Positions 48,577 to 57,389 are shown, numbered from the stretch's first letter. The stretch: 64,000 nucleotides of DNA from JAMQPK01 sp963761975 (GCA_963761975.1 CAVXIR010000002.1:2480001-2544000); one strand, 5' to 3'. Numbers and translations: made by a program. Notes: generated by a model from the sequence alone, not told the origin.

Positions 48577-49007
48577 ATGGATCACCCGAAACGAGAGCTA
48601 AAGTACGTAGATGCCAGGGCATTAAATGGTTTCGCAGCGAGGCTAGACGGGGCGGAGTGTACGGGGCCGATGGAGAGAAATTAGGTGTCGTCGAAGGCTT
48701 CATCATGGACGTCCAGCAGGGGCGTCCGCGACATGTGGTCGTCGCCGCCGGCTGGTTTATACACAAACACTTTCTCCTACCGATCGGCCACGTAAGGCTG
48801 AGCCCAGACGGCACAACGCTATCGGCGGACATTGTCAAGGAACGCGTGAAGAGCTTTCCAGGATTCAACAAGGGAGAGTTTGAAAAGCTGGAAGGAAACG
48901 ACTTTTACAAGCTCGATCACATGATGGCCACTCTTACCACGGGCGTGGCCGTGACAGAACTGAACGACCACTACACGCTTCCAGCTGGGTGGGATGGGCA
49001 GCCTTGA
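48577..49007 (+). pseudogene. PRC-barrel domain protein with a frameshift
   Basis: From ATG 48577 (after GATAGGGAGCGCGA) the frame reads MDHPKRELKYVDARALNGFA and AARLDGAE, the usual start of bacterial PRC-barrel proteins. Near 48657 homology moves to the next frame, VYGADGEKLGVVEGFIMDV, then HFLLPIGHVRLSPDG, and ends LPAGWDGQP at 49007. The barrel itself is intact in the second frame. PRC-barrel proteins of this kind are small cytoplasmic proteins with a possible role in RNA or membrane adaptation. This copy would not be made as one chain unless the shift is a read error. Confidence 0.7.
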
Positions 49008-49129
49008 ATGTCGAAGTGAGTCCGGAATTCCTATCTTGACGGGGGCGTGCGGTGCCATATCCAGACTCAGAAGCGCGATCCCGAGACGCGCCGGACTCCA
49101 AGTAACTTAGATCGTCATGAACCTCGTCT

Positions 49130-49469
49130 GTGGCGCGACGTACACTCGAGAGCATCCCGATCGCGTCCTTGGGTACGGTCCTTCCTGACGGCCGACCCTG
49201 GAACTCACCGTTGTTCGTCGCATTCGACGAAAATTTCACCTTCTACTGGTCTTCACATAGCGATGCGCTCCACTCCACGAATATTGCTGCGAGGCCGGAT
49301 GTAGTCCTCGTCGTATTCGATTCGACCGCATCGGATCAAACTGGACATGCGGTGTATTTGCGTGGCCAGGCAACGGACAAGGACTCGATTGAAACGGCTC
49401 TCGTCCACCTCGCGAGGCGCAAGCAGGAAATGCCGAAGCCGCTCGAGGATTTCTTGGGTGCAAATCCGC
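49130..49469 (+). pseudogene. Pyridoxamine-phosphate-oxidase-like gene, 5' part (split by IS21)
   Basis: GTG 49130 starts a flavin-binding split-barrel protein: LESIPIASLGTVLPDGRPWN then FYWSSHSDALHSTNIAARPD and the strand VVLVVFDSTASD. The reading frame enters the IS at 49470 and stops at 49498. With the IS and one 68-bp repeat removed, 49130-49469 joins 52404-52468 and gives a 134-residue protein ending WTNVVKEALR. So the gene was whole before insertion. The family binds FMN and reduces or oxidises small substrates, and its role here is unknown. Confidence 0.8.
49402..49469 (+). repeat. 68-bp direct repeat, left copy
   Basis: This starts CGTCCACCTCGCG and ends TGCAAATCCGC, and is identical to 52336-52403. 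It lies within the split oxidase gene and flanks the left end of the IS21 element. IS21-family elements normally duplicate 4-8 bp, so this length is abnormal. Confidence 0.95.
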
Positions 49470-49563
49470 CTCGGTGGACACCCAAATCCGGCCATTGATG
49501 GACACCTGAAAACCGGCCACCACACCACGTAGCGACCGAGACGTTGACGCCGGCGAGGACCGT

Positions 49564-51171
49564 ATGGTCCCTCGTGGCATGAGCAACGTCTTGGATCACG
49601 AGAAGCAGCAGCAAATTCTGGCGCTCGGGCGACTGGGCTGGACGCTCCGACGCATCGAACAGGCCACCGGCATCCGTCGCGAGACGGTCAGCGGCTATCT
49701 GCGCGCCGCCGGCGTCGCCGTCCGGGGTCGGGGCGGTCAGCCGAAGGAGTGGCCGCCAAAACCGGCCATCACGCGGGAGGTGTCCACCGACTCCGACCCC
49801 TCAAAACCGGCCATCACCGGGACGGTGTCCACCGACCCTGGGCCCCTCTCTCCACCGGGGCGTGCGCCGAGTGCGAGTGCCTGCGAGCCGTATCGTGAGC
49901 TGATTGCCGAGGCGCTCGCCCGTGGCCGCAACGCGATGGCCATCTGGCAAGACCTCGTGGACGATCACGGCTTCACCGCGCGCTACGCCAGTGTCCGACG
50001 GTTTGTGCGGACGCTGCGCGGCGGCACGCCGGCCGACGCGCGCGTGGTGATCACGACCGGCCCAGGAGAAGAAGGCCAAACCGACTATGGCGAGGGGCCC
50101 ATGGTCCGCGACCCGCACACCGGGAAGTACCGCCGCGTGCGCCTCTTCGTGTTCATCCTGGGCTACTTGCGCAAGGCCGTGCGGTTGCTCACGTGGCGAT
50201 CGAGTGCGCAGATGTGGGCCGAGCTCCATGAGCGGGCGTTTCGTCGATTGGGTGGGACCGTCAAGGTCATCGTGCTCGACAACTTGGGCGAAGGCGTGCT
50301 CACGCCGGACATCTACGATCCGGCGCTGAATCCGCTCTATCGCGACGTCCTCGCGCACTACGGTGTCGTCGCCTTGCCGTGCCGCGTGGGCGATCCCGAT
50401 CGCAAAGGGAAAGTCGAAGCGGGCGTTGGCCACGCGCAGAAGACGCCGTTGAAGGGCCTGCGTTTCGAGACGCTCGAGGCGGCACAGGCGTACTTGGACC
50501 GCTGGGAGACGCACTGGGCCGATACACGCATCCACGGCACGACGAAGCGCCAGGTCGCCGTGATGTTTGCCGAGGAACGCCCGGCGCTCGGGCCGCTCCC
50601 CGTGGAACCATTTCGGTATTACCACTTCGGCGACCGCACCGTCCATCTCAATGGCTGCGTCGAAGTCGACGGCGCGTATTACGGCGCGCCGCCTGGATGG
50701 CTCGGACAGCGCGTGCAGGTGCAGTGGAATGACGTGCACGTGCGGCTGATCGCGCCGCAGACCGGCCAGCTCCTTCGAGAGCATCTGCGCACGCGCCGCG
50801 GCTGGTACCACATCCACGACGAAGACCGCCCCGCACGTACACCGCCCTCTACGCTGGCGCTGCTCGCGCGCGCCACGTCGGCCGGCCCGCATATCGGCAC
50901 CGTATGCACGCACATCCACCAGCACGACGGCGTGCCGGGGGGCCGCCGCATCTTGGGCGTCCTCGCGCTCGCCAAAAAACACGGCCCTGCCGTCGTCGAC
51001 GACGCGGCCAAAGCTGCGCTCGAGATCGGCGTGCCGACCTATCGCTTCCTGCGGAAGTACGTCGAACGCCGTCCACCCGTGCCGCTGACGCTGCGCCAAG
51101 TCGACCCGCTCATCCGTCAGCTCACCCTCTATCGCGATCTCATCGATCGCAAAACAGGAGACCCGCTATGA
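49564..51171 (+). CDS. istA: IS21-family transposase IstA
   Basis: A 535-residue DDE transposase. The N-terminal HTH is GWTLRRIEQATGIRRETVSG. An unusual linker (residues about 65-100) carries a repeated peptide, PKPAITREVSTDSD and SKPAITGTVSTDPG. The catalytic core has Asp in GQTDYGEGP, Asp in VLDNLGEGVL and Glu in DRKGKVEAGVGHA. A C-terminal part rich in Arg/His follows. GTG 49564 starts it, with ATG 49579 also possible. Its stop overlaps istB by four bases (ATGA), as usual in IS21. Confidence 0.92.
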   Translation: MVPRGMSNVLDHEKQQQILALGRLGWTLRRIEQATGIRRETVSGYLRAAGVAVRGRGGQPKEWPPKPAITREVSTDSDPSKPAITGTVSTDPGPLSPPGRAPSASACEPYRELIAEALARGRNAMAIWQDLVDDHGFTARYASVRRFVRTLRGGTPADARVVITTGPGEEGQTDYGEGPMVRDPHTGKYRRVRLFVFILGYLRKAVRLLTWRSSAQMWAELHERAFRRLGGTVKVIVLDNLGEGVLTPDIYDPALNPLYRDVLAHYGVVALPCRVGDPDRKGKVEAGVGHAQKTPLKGLRFETLEAAQAYLDRWETHWADTRIHGTTKRQVAVMFAEERPALGPLPVEPFRYYHFGDRTVHLNGCVEVDGAYYGAPPGWLGQRVQVQWNDVHVRLIAPQTGQLLREHLRTRRGWYHIHDEDRPARTPPSTLALLARATSAGPHIGTVCTHIHQHDGVPGGRRILGVLALAKKHGPAVVDDAAKAALEIGVPTYRFLRKYVERRPPVPLTLRQVDPLIRQLTLYRDLIDRKTGDPL

Positions 51172-51929
51172 ATCTCGTCGAGCTTGATCGCGCGCTCCGC
51201 CAACTCCGCCTGTCCGGCATGGCGGCCGTCCTGGAAACCCGACTCCGCCAAGCCCAGACGGAGAAAGTGACCCCCATCGATCTCGTGTCGATGCTCGTCT
51301 CCGACGAGCTGCTGCGGCGGCAAGACCGCCTGCTCGAACGCCGGCATAAACTGGCGCGCTTTCGCGATCCCGATCGCTCGCTCGATACCTTCGATTTCGA
51401 TTTCAACAAGAAGATGAACCGGGCGCTGATCCACGAGCTGGCGACCGGCCGCTTCATCGCGCAACGGGAAGACGCGCTCTTTCTCGGCCCACCAGGGACG
51501 GGGAAAAGTCATCTGGCCCAGGCCATCGGCCGCGCCGTGATCCAGCAAGGCTATCGCGTCATCTATCGCGAAGCGCACACGCTCCTCGAGGAACTCGCTG
51601 ACGCGACGCTCGACGGCACGCGCAAGATCTATCTCGCCGATCTCGCGGCCGTGCCACTCCTGATCATCGATGATCTGGGGATGCGGAAGCTGCCGCACAC
51701 GGCGGCGGAAGATCTCCTCGAAATCATCATGCGCCGCTACGAGCGGGCGTCCACACTCTTGACGTCAAACCGACCGGTGGACGACTGGGGGAAGCTGCTC
51801 GGCGACACCGCCGCCGTCACCGCGCTCCTCGATCGGCTGCTCCATCACGCGCACGTCCTCAAATGCGGACCTCGGAGCTGGCGTACGAAGGTCCAGACCG
51901 ACTTGCGCACCGAGGAGGTCACGAAGTAA
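51168..51929 (+). CDS. istB: IS21-family helper ATPase IstB
   Basis: A 253-residue AAA+ ATPase that helps IstA choose and deform the target. An N-terminal IstA-contact helix (LRQLRLSGMAAVLETRLRQ) precedes Walker A GPPGTGKSHLA near residues 106-116, Walker B PLLIIDDLGM, and sensor motif TSNRPVDDWG. The C-terminus is KTKVQ-like (RTKVQTDLRTEEVTK). It overlaps istA by four bases and is the second gene of the element. Confidence 0.93.
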   Translation: MNLVELDRALRQLRLSGMAAVLETRLRQAQTEKVTPIDLVSMLVSDELLRRQDRLLERRHKLARFRDPDRSLDTFDFDFNKKMNRALIHELATGRFIAQREDALFLGPPGTGKSHLAQAIGRAVIQQGYRVIYREAHTLLEELADATLDGTRKIYLADLAAVPLLIIDDLGMRKLPHTAAEDLLEIIMRRYERASTLLTSNRPVDDWGKLLGDTAAVTALLDRLLHHAHVLKCGPRSWRTKVQTDLRTEEVTK

Positions 51930-52335
51930 AACCATGTCTCTCGCGCGTCAACGTGGAAGTGGGACGGACGCTGACCCGGCGAACCGATCAGCGGATTCAA
52001 CACGACCGCGTCGGAGCCTCGAGGAACGACGATCGGTAAGCCGGCAAAGGGGCAGCATCCCCCACGATCAGCGCGATCGTGGACGATGCCGAAGATGGCG
52101 ATGCCAATGACAGCCCCATGGAAACCACAAACCGGTTTCCACAGGGCTTTGGAAATCTCGCAACGAGCGCGAGATTCCCACATTCGCACAACCAAAACTC
52201 GTTGTGGTGAAAGAGAGAACAACAGAAGACCAGAGGACCACGACTCAATCAACCACTGACGGTCTCGGTCGCCACGCCCGTGGTGGCCGGTTTTGACCTG
52301 TCGATCGATGGCCGGTTTTCAGGTGTCCACCGAGG

Positions 52336-52403
52336 CGTCCACCTCGCGAGGCGCAAGCAGGAAATGCCGAAGCCGCTCGAGGATTTCTTGGGTGCAAATC
52401 CGC
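52336..52403 (+). repeat. 68-bp direct repeat, right copy
   Basis: Identical over all 68 bases to 49402-49469 and starts directly at the right end of the IS21 element. Sequence on either side beyond the repeat differs. Removing one copy plus the element restores the oxidase frame exactly. Confidence 0.95.
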
Positions 52404-52468
52404 GACGCGTCTACCAAGCGGTGATCGAGACGGCTTGGACAAATGTCGTGAAGGAAGCACTTCGATGA
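52404..52468 (+). pseudogene. Pyridoxamine-phosphate-oxidase-like gene, 3' part
   Basis: The gene continues from the right repeat copy with NPRRVYQAVIETAWTNVVKE and stop at 52468. Taken with the 5' part at 49130, it completes a 134-residue protein. No start codon is available for this piece alone. Confidence 0.8.
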
Positions 52469-53119
52469 GCGTGTGGTCGTTCACCTACAGAGCACCTCGG
52501 CCTGAGGACAAGTCGAGCCACAGCTTTGTTCGCTACTTAATCGCCATTCATTGCTCCGGGAGAACCCAATAGTGTTCACACTCTATGCACACGCAGCCCG
52601 CTCGATGCCACGATTGCAGCCTCACATACGTTGTATTGTGCGAGCCACATCGCGGGCACGACGGGCATCTCTGCGGGGGGCTTTGACTCATACCGAAGGT
52701 ACAAACAAACCACGTACCCAACCGCGCATCTTGTTTTCGATGATTTGTGACACTGGGGCTACGTCCTTGGCTTACGGTCTTAAAGCGGACGCTCCGTTGC
52801 GCTTCTCAGCGTCTATAGTTCTTGTATAGCTTTTCCTGAGTCCCTGCCCGCACGGTCGTCGGAGACGGCCCACCATCCTCGTAAAGACGAGAGCCCGTGT
52901 AAATGTAAGGATAAATTGATGTGAAATCCCAAGACAGGGTTGACACTCCTGGCTCTCTTCTGTTTGGGTTGAGGGCTTTTTCGAACAGAGGATGAGCGCT
53001 GTTGACGTTGTGGAAACTGTTGTGTAGTTCCAAGGCCCTTGGGACGCGTTCTGTGCGTCCACAGGGACGGCAGCGTCAACAGCGTCTTCGTTGGTCGAGA
53101 TTGTCGACACGGAGACGCA
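52469..53119. other. Stretch without a gene I can support
   Basis: About 650 bases between the split oxidase gene and the transposase remnant. A reverse-strand frame ending near 52806 reads STLSWDFTSIYPYIYTGSRL then EDGGPSPTTV, which looks more protein-like than its surroundings, but it has no start signal. It may be another remnant. Confidence 0.35.
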
Positions 53120-53290
53120 ATTACGAAGGCAGAGCAAACGCGGTTGTGGACCTGGCGGTTCAAAGTGTTGCAACGGGCGGGCGATTCCGCGCGCAATGTG
53201 GGCGAACCTGTCGGCATTTCGGCATCTCCCGGCAGGCCCTTTATAAGTGGAAACGGCGCTTTGACGAATTGGCGGCGGGCTGGATGCCGT
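53120..53290 (+). pseudogene. Transposase helix-turn-helix remnant
   Basis: ITKAEQTRLWTWRFKVLQRA leads into RNV in one frame, then RTCRHFGISRQALYKWKRRF continues in the next frame. This is the N-terminal HTH of an IS481/IS3-like transposase with a frameshift and a lost start (ATT where ATG is expected, after GGAGACGCA). The catalytic domain is absent. From 53291 to 53662 I see no gene. Confidence 0.6.
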
Positions 53291-53662
53291 GGATGACGAT
53301 CGTCCCGGAGCCAGGCGCAGACCCGCTAGCCGTCGACTTCGCCGCTCACGAATTCACATGCGGTGTGAACGTCAAGCTGCGCAGAATCCTTTGGAGCACG
53401 GTCCGTCCCATCGTCGTCGACGAGCGCAGGAGCCGTCTCCACTCCGCCAGCCGGCTCATTCCTTATGGGCAGGAGATGTATCAAACCCCGCCGCGGTTTC
53501 CGCCCTGCTGCTTAGGAGTCGTCTCCACACTGTCGCCGGAATCTGGCTCAGTCGGCGTTTCGCCAGATTCCGGAAAAGCATGTTCAACCTCTGCGAGGCG
53601 GTTGCTGATGCCTTGTTCCCCGATGCTGTTATATTTCGGTGTCTGGTCCGGATCGGATGGGC

Positions 53663-53782
53663 CTATAAATTCTCGACCTTCTTCGTCCTGCCGGGCGCTT
53701 TGCTAGGCTCACCTGTATCTACGAATGATGAGCTGCCGCCATATTTTCTGGTACGTTCCTGATTGTTCTTTTTTTGTTCCAT
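53663..53782 (-). CDS. Very small basic ORF beside IS256 (left)
   Basis: A 39-residue ORF, MEQKKNNQERTRKYGGSSSF, ending with a Lys-rich tail (GRTKKVENL). AGGAGTGTT precedes its ATG at 53782. It lies on the same strand as the similar small basic ORF at 55327-55488, and the IS256 element sits between them. It could be a small nucleic-acid-binding protein. The only evidence is the ribosome site and composition. Confidence 0.4.
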   Translation of the reverse strand: MEQKKNNQERTRKYGGSSSFVDTGEPSKAPGRTKKVENL

Positions 53783-53867
53783 AACACTCCTGCTGACTAA
53801 AGAGCAACGGGCGTGCCAGGAGGGAACGATTCTGGAAACCAGCAGAATGCTATGAAAGCCACGAGCA

Positions 53868-55301
53868 GGGGTTGCCCCGTCCGCTGTTGAAATTCAGCGG
53901 CGGCTCGAGTGACATTCTACGCGACGTTCTCCACTGAAACAGCGATGCCGAGTTGCTGGTCGCGAGCGCGAAGCGCGGTGACAAGCCTCGGCATGTCCTT
54001 ATGACCCTTCAGTCGACGAAATCCCTTCACGGCTTCGAGGATGGCCGCAGCGGTCCATCGCAGCACCATCTGGCCCCCGCGCCACCGTTTGACGTTCCGC
54101 TTCACGTGGCGGGTGCGGCTGATCAAACTCTCGATGGCGTTCGTCGTGGCGAGCGACTGACGGAGACGATCGGAGAGGCCGAGTGTGAGCACCGTGAGCG
54201 TCTCCTCGAGCCCTTCACGCACACTGGCCGCCGCACTCGGGTAGCGATCGTCGAGCCGCCGCGCCAGATCCTGCAGGAGCCGACGGGCTGTCGCGACCTC
54301 GGTTTGCTTATACGCGCGCACGACGATGGCGCGGACCCACGGGCGCTGGCCCTCGGGGAGATGCTCCAGGATGTTCCGGAGTTTGTGCACGTGACAGCGG
54401 TGAATCAGGGCGGCGGCGCCAAACGTCTGCGTCACCGCTTTGTGCAGCGCCTTCGAGCCATCGAGAATCACCAACAGGCTGCGATCGGTCCGCAGGCCGC
54501 GGCTCTGCAGATCGGCCAGGAGGCTCTGACACACCGCGGTATTCTCCGTCGACCCGTCCCAGAAGCCGAGCGCGTGTTTCCGACCGGTGTGATCGATGCC
54601 GAGGGCGACGACGATGCAGTGCTCGGCAATGTGGACGCCGTCGATCAACAACGCCACGAGATCGAGCGGGTCCAGAGCAGTGGACCGCCAGGCGTCGAGC
54701 TGCGCCGCGGTCTTCGCGACAAATCGGCGGCTCACGGCGCTCTTGCTGACTCCGCGCGTGGAGATCGGCGCCGGCAATGGCTCGAGACTGCGCGCATACT
54801 GACGCGTGGCCACGCCCACGAGCATCTGCTCAACGACCCGACGATTCAGGGGATCCTCGCTGGCCATGAGCTGAAACGTTGGCAACGAGACCTCCGCGCC
54901 GTTCGCGCGAACCCGCGGCCGGCGTATCCCAACCTTCCGACCACCGAGGACCACCTCGCTCGGCACCGTGCCCGCCCGCGACGCGTGACGCTCGGCCTGA
55001 TGCTGATAGCGAGGACCGCAGATCGCCGTCCGATCCTCTTCGATCATGGTGGTGAGGACCTTCAGGCCCGAGGCCACCGCCAGCTCCATCAGCTCCGCCC
55101 GTGTATCCACGAGCAGATCCACCAGCGGGAGATGGCGTGCGGCGGGCGACTCGACTTGGTGAGACCGATCGATTGTGTGAGACTCTCTCTTCATGGCGGC
55201 TCCTTGTTGGCGGGCTTTCGCCCGCGGCTAGTCACCACTCGTTTACCACGAGCAGTGAGGAGCCGCCGCTCTCAAATTTCAACAGTCAGTGGGACATCCC
55301 C
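53868..55301 (-). mobile_element. IS256-family insertion sequence with 8-bp target duplication
   Basis: A complete 1434-bp element. The ends are inverted: GGGGTTGCCCCGTCCGCTG (left) against GGGGATGTCCCACTGACTG (right, outward), both followed by TTGAAATT and then GCGGCGGCTC. The 8-bp direct repeats CACGAGCA at 53860-53867 and 55302-55309 flank it exactly, which is the usual length for this family. The insertion is therefore fairly recent. Confidence 0.93.
53917..55194 (-). CDS. IS256-family transposase
   Basis: A 425-residue transposase of the Mutator-like DDE class. Features include the N-terminal DNA-binding part, then VALLIDGVHIAEHCIVVALG (first Asp), LLVILDGSKALHKAV (second Asp), the Cys/His patch LIHRCHVHKLRNILEHLPEG, and the catalytic Glu in TTNAIESLISRTR. 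It ends AVSVENVA, and the stop is 49 bases inside the left end. It is full length with no frameshift. Confidence 0.94.
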   Translation of the reverse strand: MKRESHTIDRSHQVESPAARHLPLVDLLVDTRAELMELAVASGLKVLTTMIEEDRTAICGPRYQHQAERHASRAGTVPSEVVLGGRKVGIRRPRVRANGAEVSLPTFQLMASEDPLNRRVVEQMLVGVATRQYARSLEPLPAPISTRGVSKSAVSRRFVAKTAAQLDAWRSTALDPLDLVALLIDGVHIAEHCIVVALGIDHTGRKHALGFWDGSTENTAVCQSLLADLQSRGLRTDRSLLVILDGSKALHKAVTQTFGAAALIHRCHVHKLRNILEHLPEGQRPWVRAIVVRAYKQTEVATARRLLQDLARRLDDRYPSAAASVREGLEETLTVLTLGLSDRLRQSLATTNAIESLISRTRHVKRNVKRWRGGQMVLRWTAAAILEAVKGFRRLKGHKDMPRLVTALRARDQQLGIAVSVENVA

Positions 55302-55326
55302 CACGAGCATGCGGGAGTCCGCAATT

Positions 55327-55488
55327 CTATTCTTTGGTCCATTTCTTTGTTCCTGGACCATCACCGCCCGGTTTGCTCGACCCGATGGATGTCCGTCTTC
55401 GTCCCGCATATTGATTGGTCGTGCCTTTGCGGGACGTTCCGACGTGTCGCTTCTTCTGATCCTTCTTGCTGCCAGCCTTCTTTGCCAT
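55327..55488 (-). CDS. Very small basic ORF beside IS256 (right)
   Basis: A 53-residue, Lys/Arg-rich ORF: MAKKAGSKKDQKKRHVGTSR, then NQYAGRRRTSIGSSKPGGDG and KKWTKE. The start at 55488 follows GGGGGTAATTC. The composition resembles small histone-H1-like or ribosome-associated basic proteins. It has no known motif. The stop lies 18 bases beyond the IS256 target duplication, so the insertion just missed it. Confidence 0.45.
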   Translation of the reverse strand: MAKKAGSKKDQKKRHVGTSRKGTTNQYAGRRRTSIGSSKPGGDGPGTKKWTKE

Positions 55489-55857
55489 TGAATTACCCCC
55501 AGAAAGTACCGTATTTTGGCTTCACCCGCGAATCCTTAGCATCACTGATTCAGCCGCCCCAGCGCTTCATTGTTTTCACGGAGCTGCTAACTCTACTTTG
55601 CAGGATGTTGGTTCCGGGTTGCGAGCTGGATCAATATGTCGTCCAGGATGAGCACCTGCTCACTGACGTCGTATAGGAGTTTGTTGTGTTCAGCAGACAA
55701 CCCCCCTCAGTTCTTCACCGGCGAATCGCGCGAGATTCCTCGCCCCGAGAACGGCTTCGAACATGAGGAGAAGTGAATCAAGTTCTCAAAGAACCTAGTG
55801 AATCGCAGTTGCAGTCACGTTATTGTTTTTCGGCTCATCTATCAATACGGAGATGTC

Positions 55858-56323
55858 ATGAAACAAATCCTTTGCGTCGTTTTCTATGCGGCGACAATGC
55901 TCGGCTCGAACGCGGTACAGGGCACGGTCAATTTCTGCGAGCTTTCGGCAAGGGGAGCGACTGCCCCGAACTTTTCAACTTGAGAAACACCACAAGGGCA
56001 GGTTGGCCACTGCGCAGCAGGTCGCAGACATGAATGACAAGCTTCGCTCCGTCCAGTGCTTCAGCACTACCTCGAAGCGGGTGGCTGATACGAAGAACGA
56101 CGGCACCTTCACCGTTGAGGAATACAGAATCTATCGCGCGATCACAAGCGCGCCCATGTCAGTGTCGGAGACTCAGTCGATGCGAGATGCAGTGAAGAGG
56201 TACGCCAGCTCACAAGCCCGATGGTCCTCCGTCAGCATTCAGAATCGCCGAACCGGACATGCCGCCCGTCGTATGCGCGTCGTAGAGGTAGGGGGCGGTC
56301 GTAGTTTCGTGAAGGCGCTCTGA
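55858..56323 (+). pseudogene. Possible exported EF-hand-like protein gene, frameshifted
   Basis: ATG 55858, after CGGAGATGTC, begins a signal peptide (KQILCVVFYAATMLGSNAV) but stops at 55983. The next frame carries a possible EF-hand loop, DTKNDGTFTVEEY (Asp1, Asp5, Gly6, Glu12 of the loop; Lys at position 3 instead of Asp/Asn). The two pieces could be one gene split by a frameshift, or unrelated. The 370 bases before it (55489-55857) show nothing further. Confidence 0.35.
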
Positions 56324-56404
56324 TCCTCGGCCCGCAGCACCGAATGTACGTGATGCTGCGGACAGGATGAATCCGAACGTATTAACATTCCATGGGACGA
56401 CGTT

Positions 56405-57241
56405 TTGCTCAGGGATAGATTGCTCGCTCGCCTCACGCCGGGCCAGGCGCCCGATTATCAACGGCTTGCCTGCGAAGTACTTGGCATTCGCGGAGCGGCG
56501 CCCGCTCTCGCACGGACGCTCGTCGAACAGGCCCTCGTCTTCGAAGATCGGCGCGAGAATTGGCGTCGCGTGGGTGAACGCGCACGGCGCGAGGCACCGG
56601 CCGCGCCCGGAGTGTACGTGTTCCGCGACTGGGCAGGAGCCGCGCTCTACGTCGGCAAGGCGGCAAATCTCCGTCGCCGCCTGAGCGCGCATTTCGCCGA
56701 TCGACGATGGCGCGTGCTGCCCCCAGCGTTAGCGGGCGTCGCCGCGATCGAGTGGCAACAAGTCGGATCAGAGATCGAGGCGCTTCTGCGCGAGGCACTG
56801 CTTATCCGCGATCTGCAACCAGTCGTGAACGTCCAGACGGCCGCGCCGACGTTGGCCACGAGGGCAATTCCACGCTCGCTTGTCCAGGACGTCGTGCTGC
56901 TGTTGCCGTCGATCGATCCCCACGCAGCCGAACTGGTGGCCGCGCGAGACGACGGCGCAACGATGTTGCATCGAAGCCCGCGGAACGGCGCCGAACTCGC
57001 TCGGCACTCCCGGGAACTGTGGAGGTTCTTCACCCGGCGCTCAGACGCCGCGGGAGATAGGTTGGCGCCTCTTGTGTTTTCGTGGCTTGCGGGGCGCGGT
57101 CTGCACACGACCCGCCTGAACCCGCGCGACTTCGCATCGGCCAGGCACCTTCGCGTTCTGTTGGGTCACTTGCTCGCAGACAGGGGCTTATTTTCCGAGC
57201 GACTGATCGCGGTCCCGCCGGACGTCAAGGAAGACCGGTAA
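56405..57241 (+). CDS. Stand-alone GIY-YIG nuclease-like protein (UvrC-type)
   Basis: A 278-residue protein starting at TTG 56405. Residues 1-60 are a helical lead (ACEVLGIRGAAPALARTLVE). A GIY-YIG domain follows: GVYVFRD (69-75), LYVGKAANLRRRL (81-93), Glu130 in EALLREALLIRD and Asn142 in QPVVN, all catalytic landmarks present. The remaining 130 residues lack the UvrC UVR and RNase-H-like domains (VVLLLPSIDPHAAELVAARD, LWRFFTRRSD). It resembles the UvrC-like half of DnaQ-UvrC fusion proteins, so it may nick damaged or structured DNA. It stands alone. Confidence 0.8.
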   Translation: MLRDRLLARLTPGQAPDYQRLACEVLGIRGAAPALARTLVEQALVFEDRRENWRRVGERARREAPAAPGVYVFRDWAGAALYVGKAANLRRRLSAHFADRRWRVLPPALAGVAAIEWQQVGSEIEALLREALLIRDLQPVVNVQTAAPTLATRAIPRSLVQDVVLLLPSIDPHAAELVAARDDGATMLHRSPRNGAELARHSRELWRFFTRRSDAAGDRLAPLVFSWLAGRGLHTTRLNPRDFASARHLRVLLGHLLADRGLFSERLIAVPPDVKEDR

Positions 57242-57389
57242 AGTGGGGTGACTCTGTGGCCATTCGACTGCTGGTGAATTTTGTTATGGCAGAAGCCGAG
57301 CGAAATTCGCCTTCATGGTTTCATAACATTCGCATCACAACTTTTCTAAACCGATGCGATCCAAGACCGTCAGGGTCCTTTGTCGATGG

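Larger units (their letters stand above)
49470..52335 (+). mobile_element. IS21-family insertion sequence
   Basis: A 2.87-kb element with istA and istB. The ends are imperfect inverted repeats of about 32 bp: left CTCGGTGGACACCCAAATCC and on, right end reading out CTCGGTGGACACCTGAAAAC and on. Each end has a second copy of the core (GGACACCTGAAAACCGGCCA near 49500-49519, and GTGGCCGGTTTTGACC near 52282). The boundary is uncertain by one base because C at 49469 could belong to either side. It is complete and looks functional. Confidence 0.92.

Noticed and set aside
49801..51099. A 432-codon reverse frame opposite istA
   Set aside because: It is the usual shadow of a high-GC transposase gene. 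No start signal or motif.
53953..55491. A 512-codon forward frame opposite the IS256 transposase
   Set aside because: The reverse frame has all catalytic residues and exact IS boundaries. This frame crosses the IS end and the target duplication, so it cannot be an old gene.
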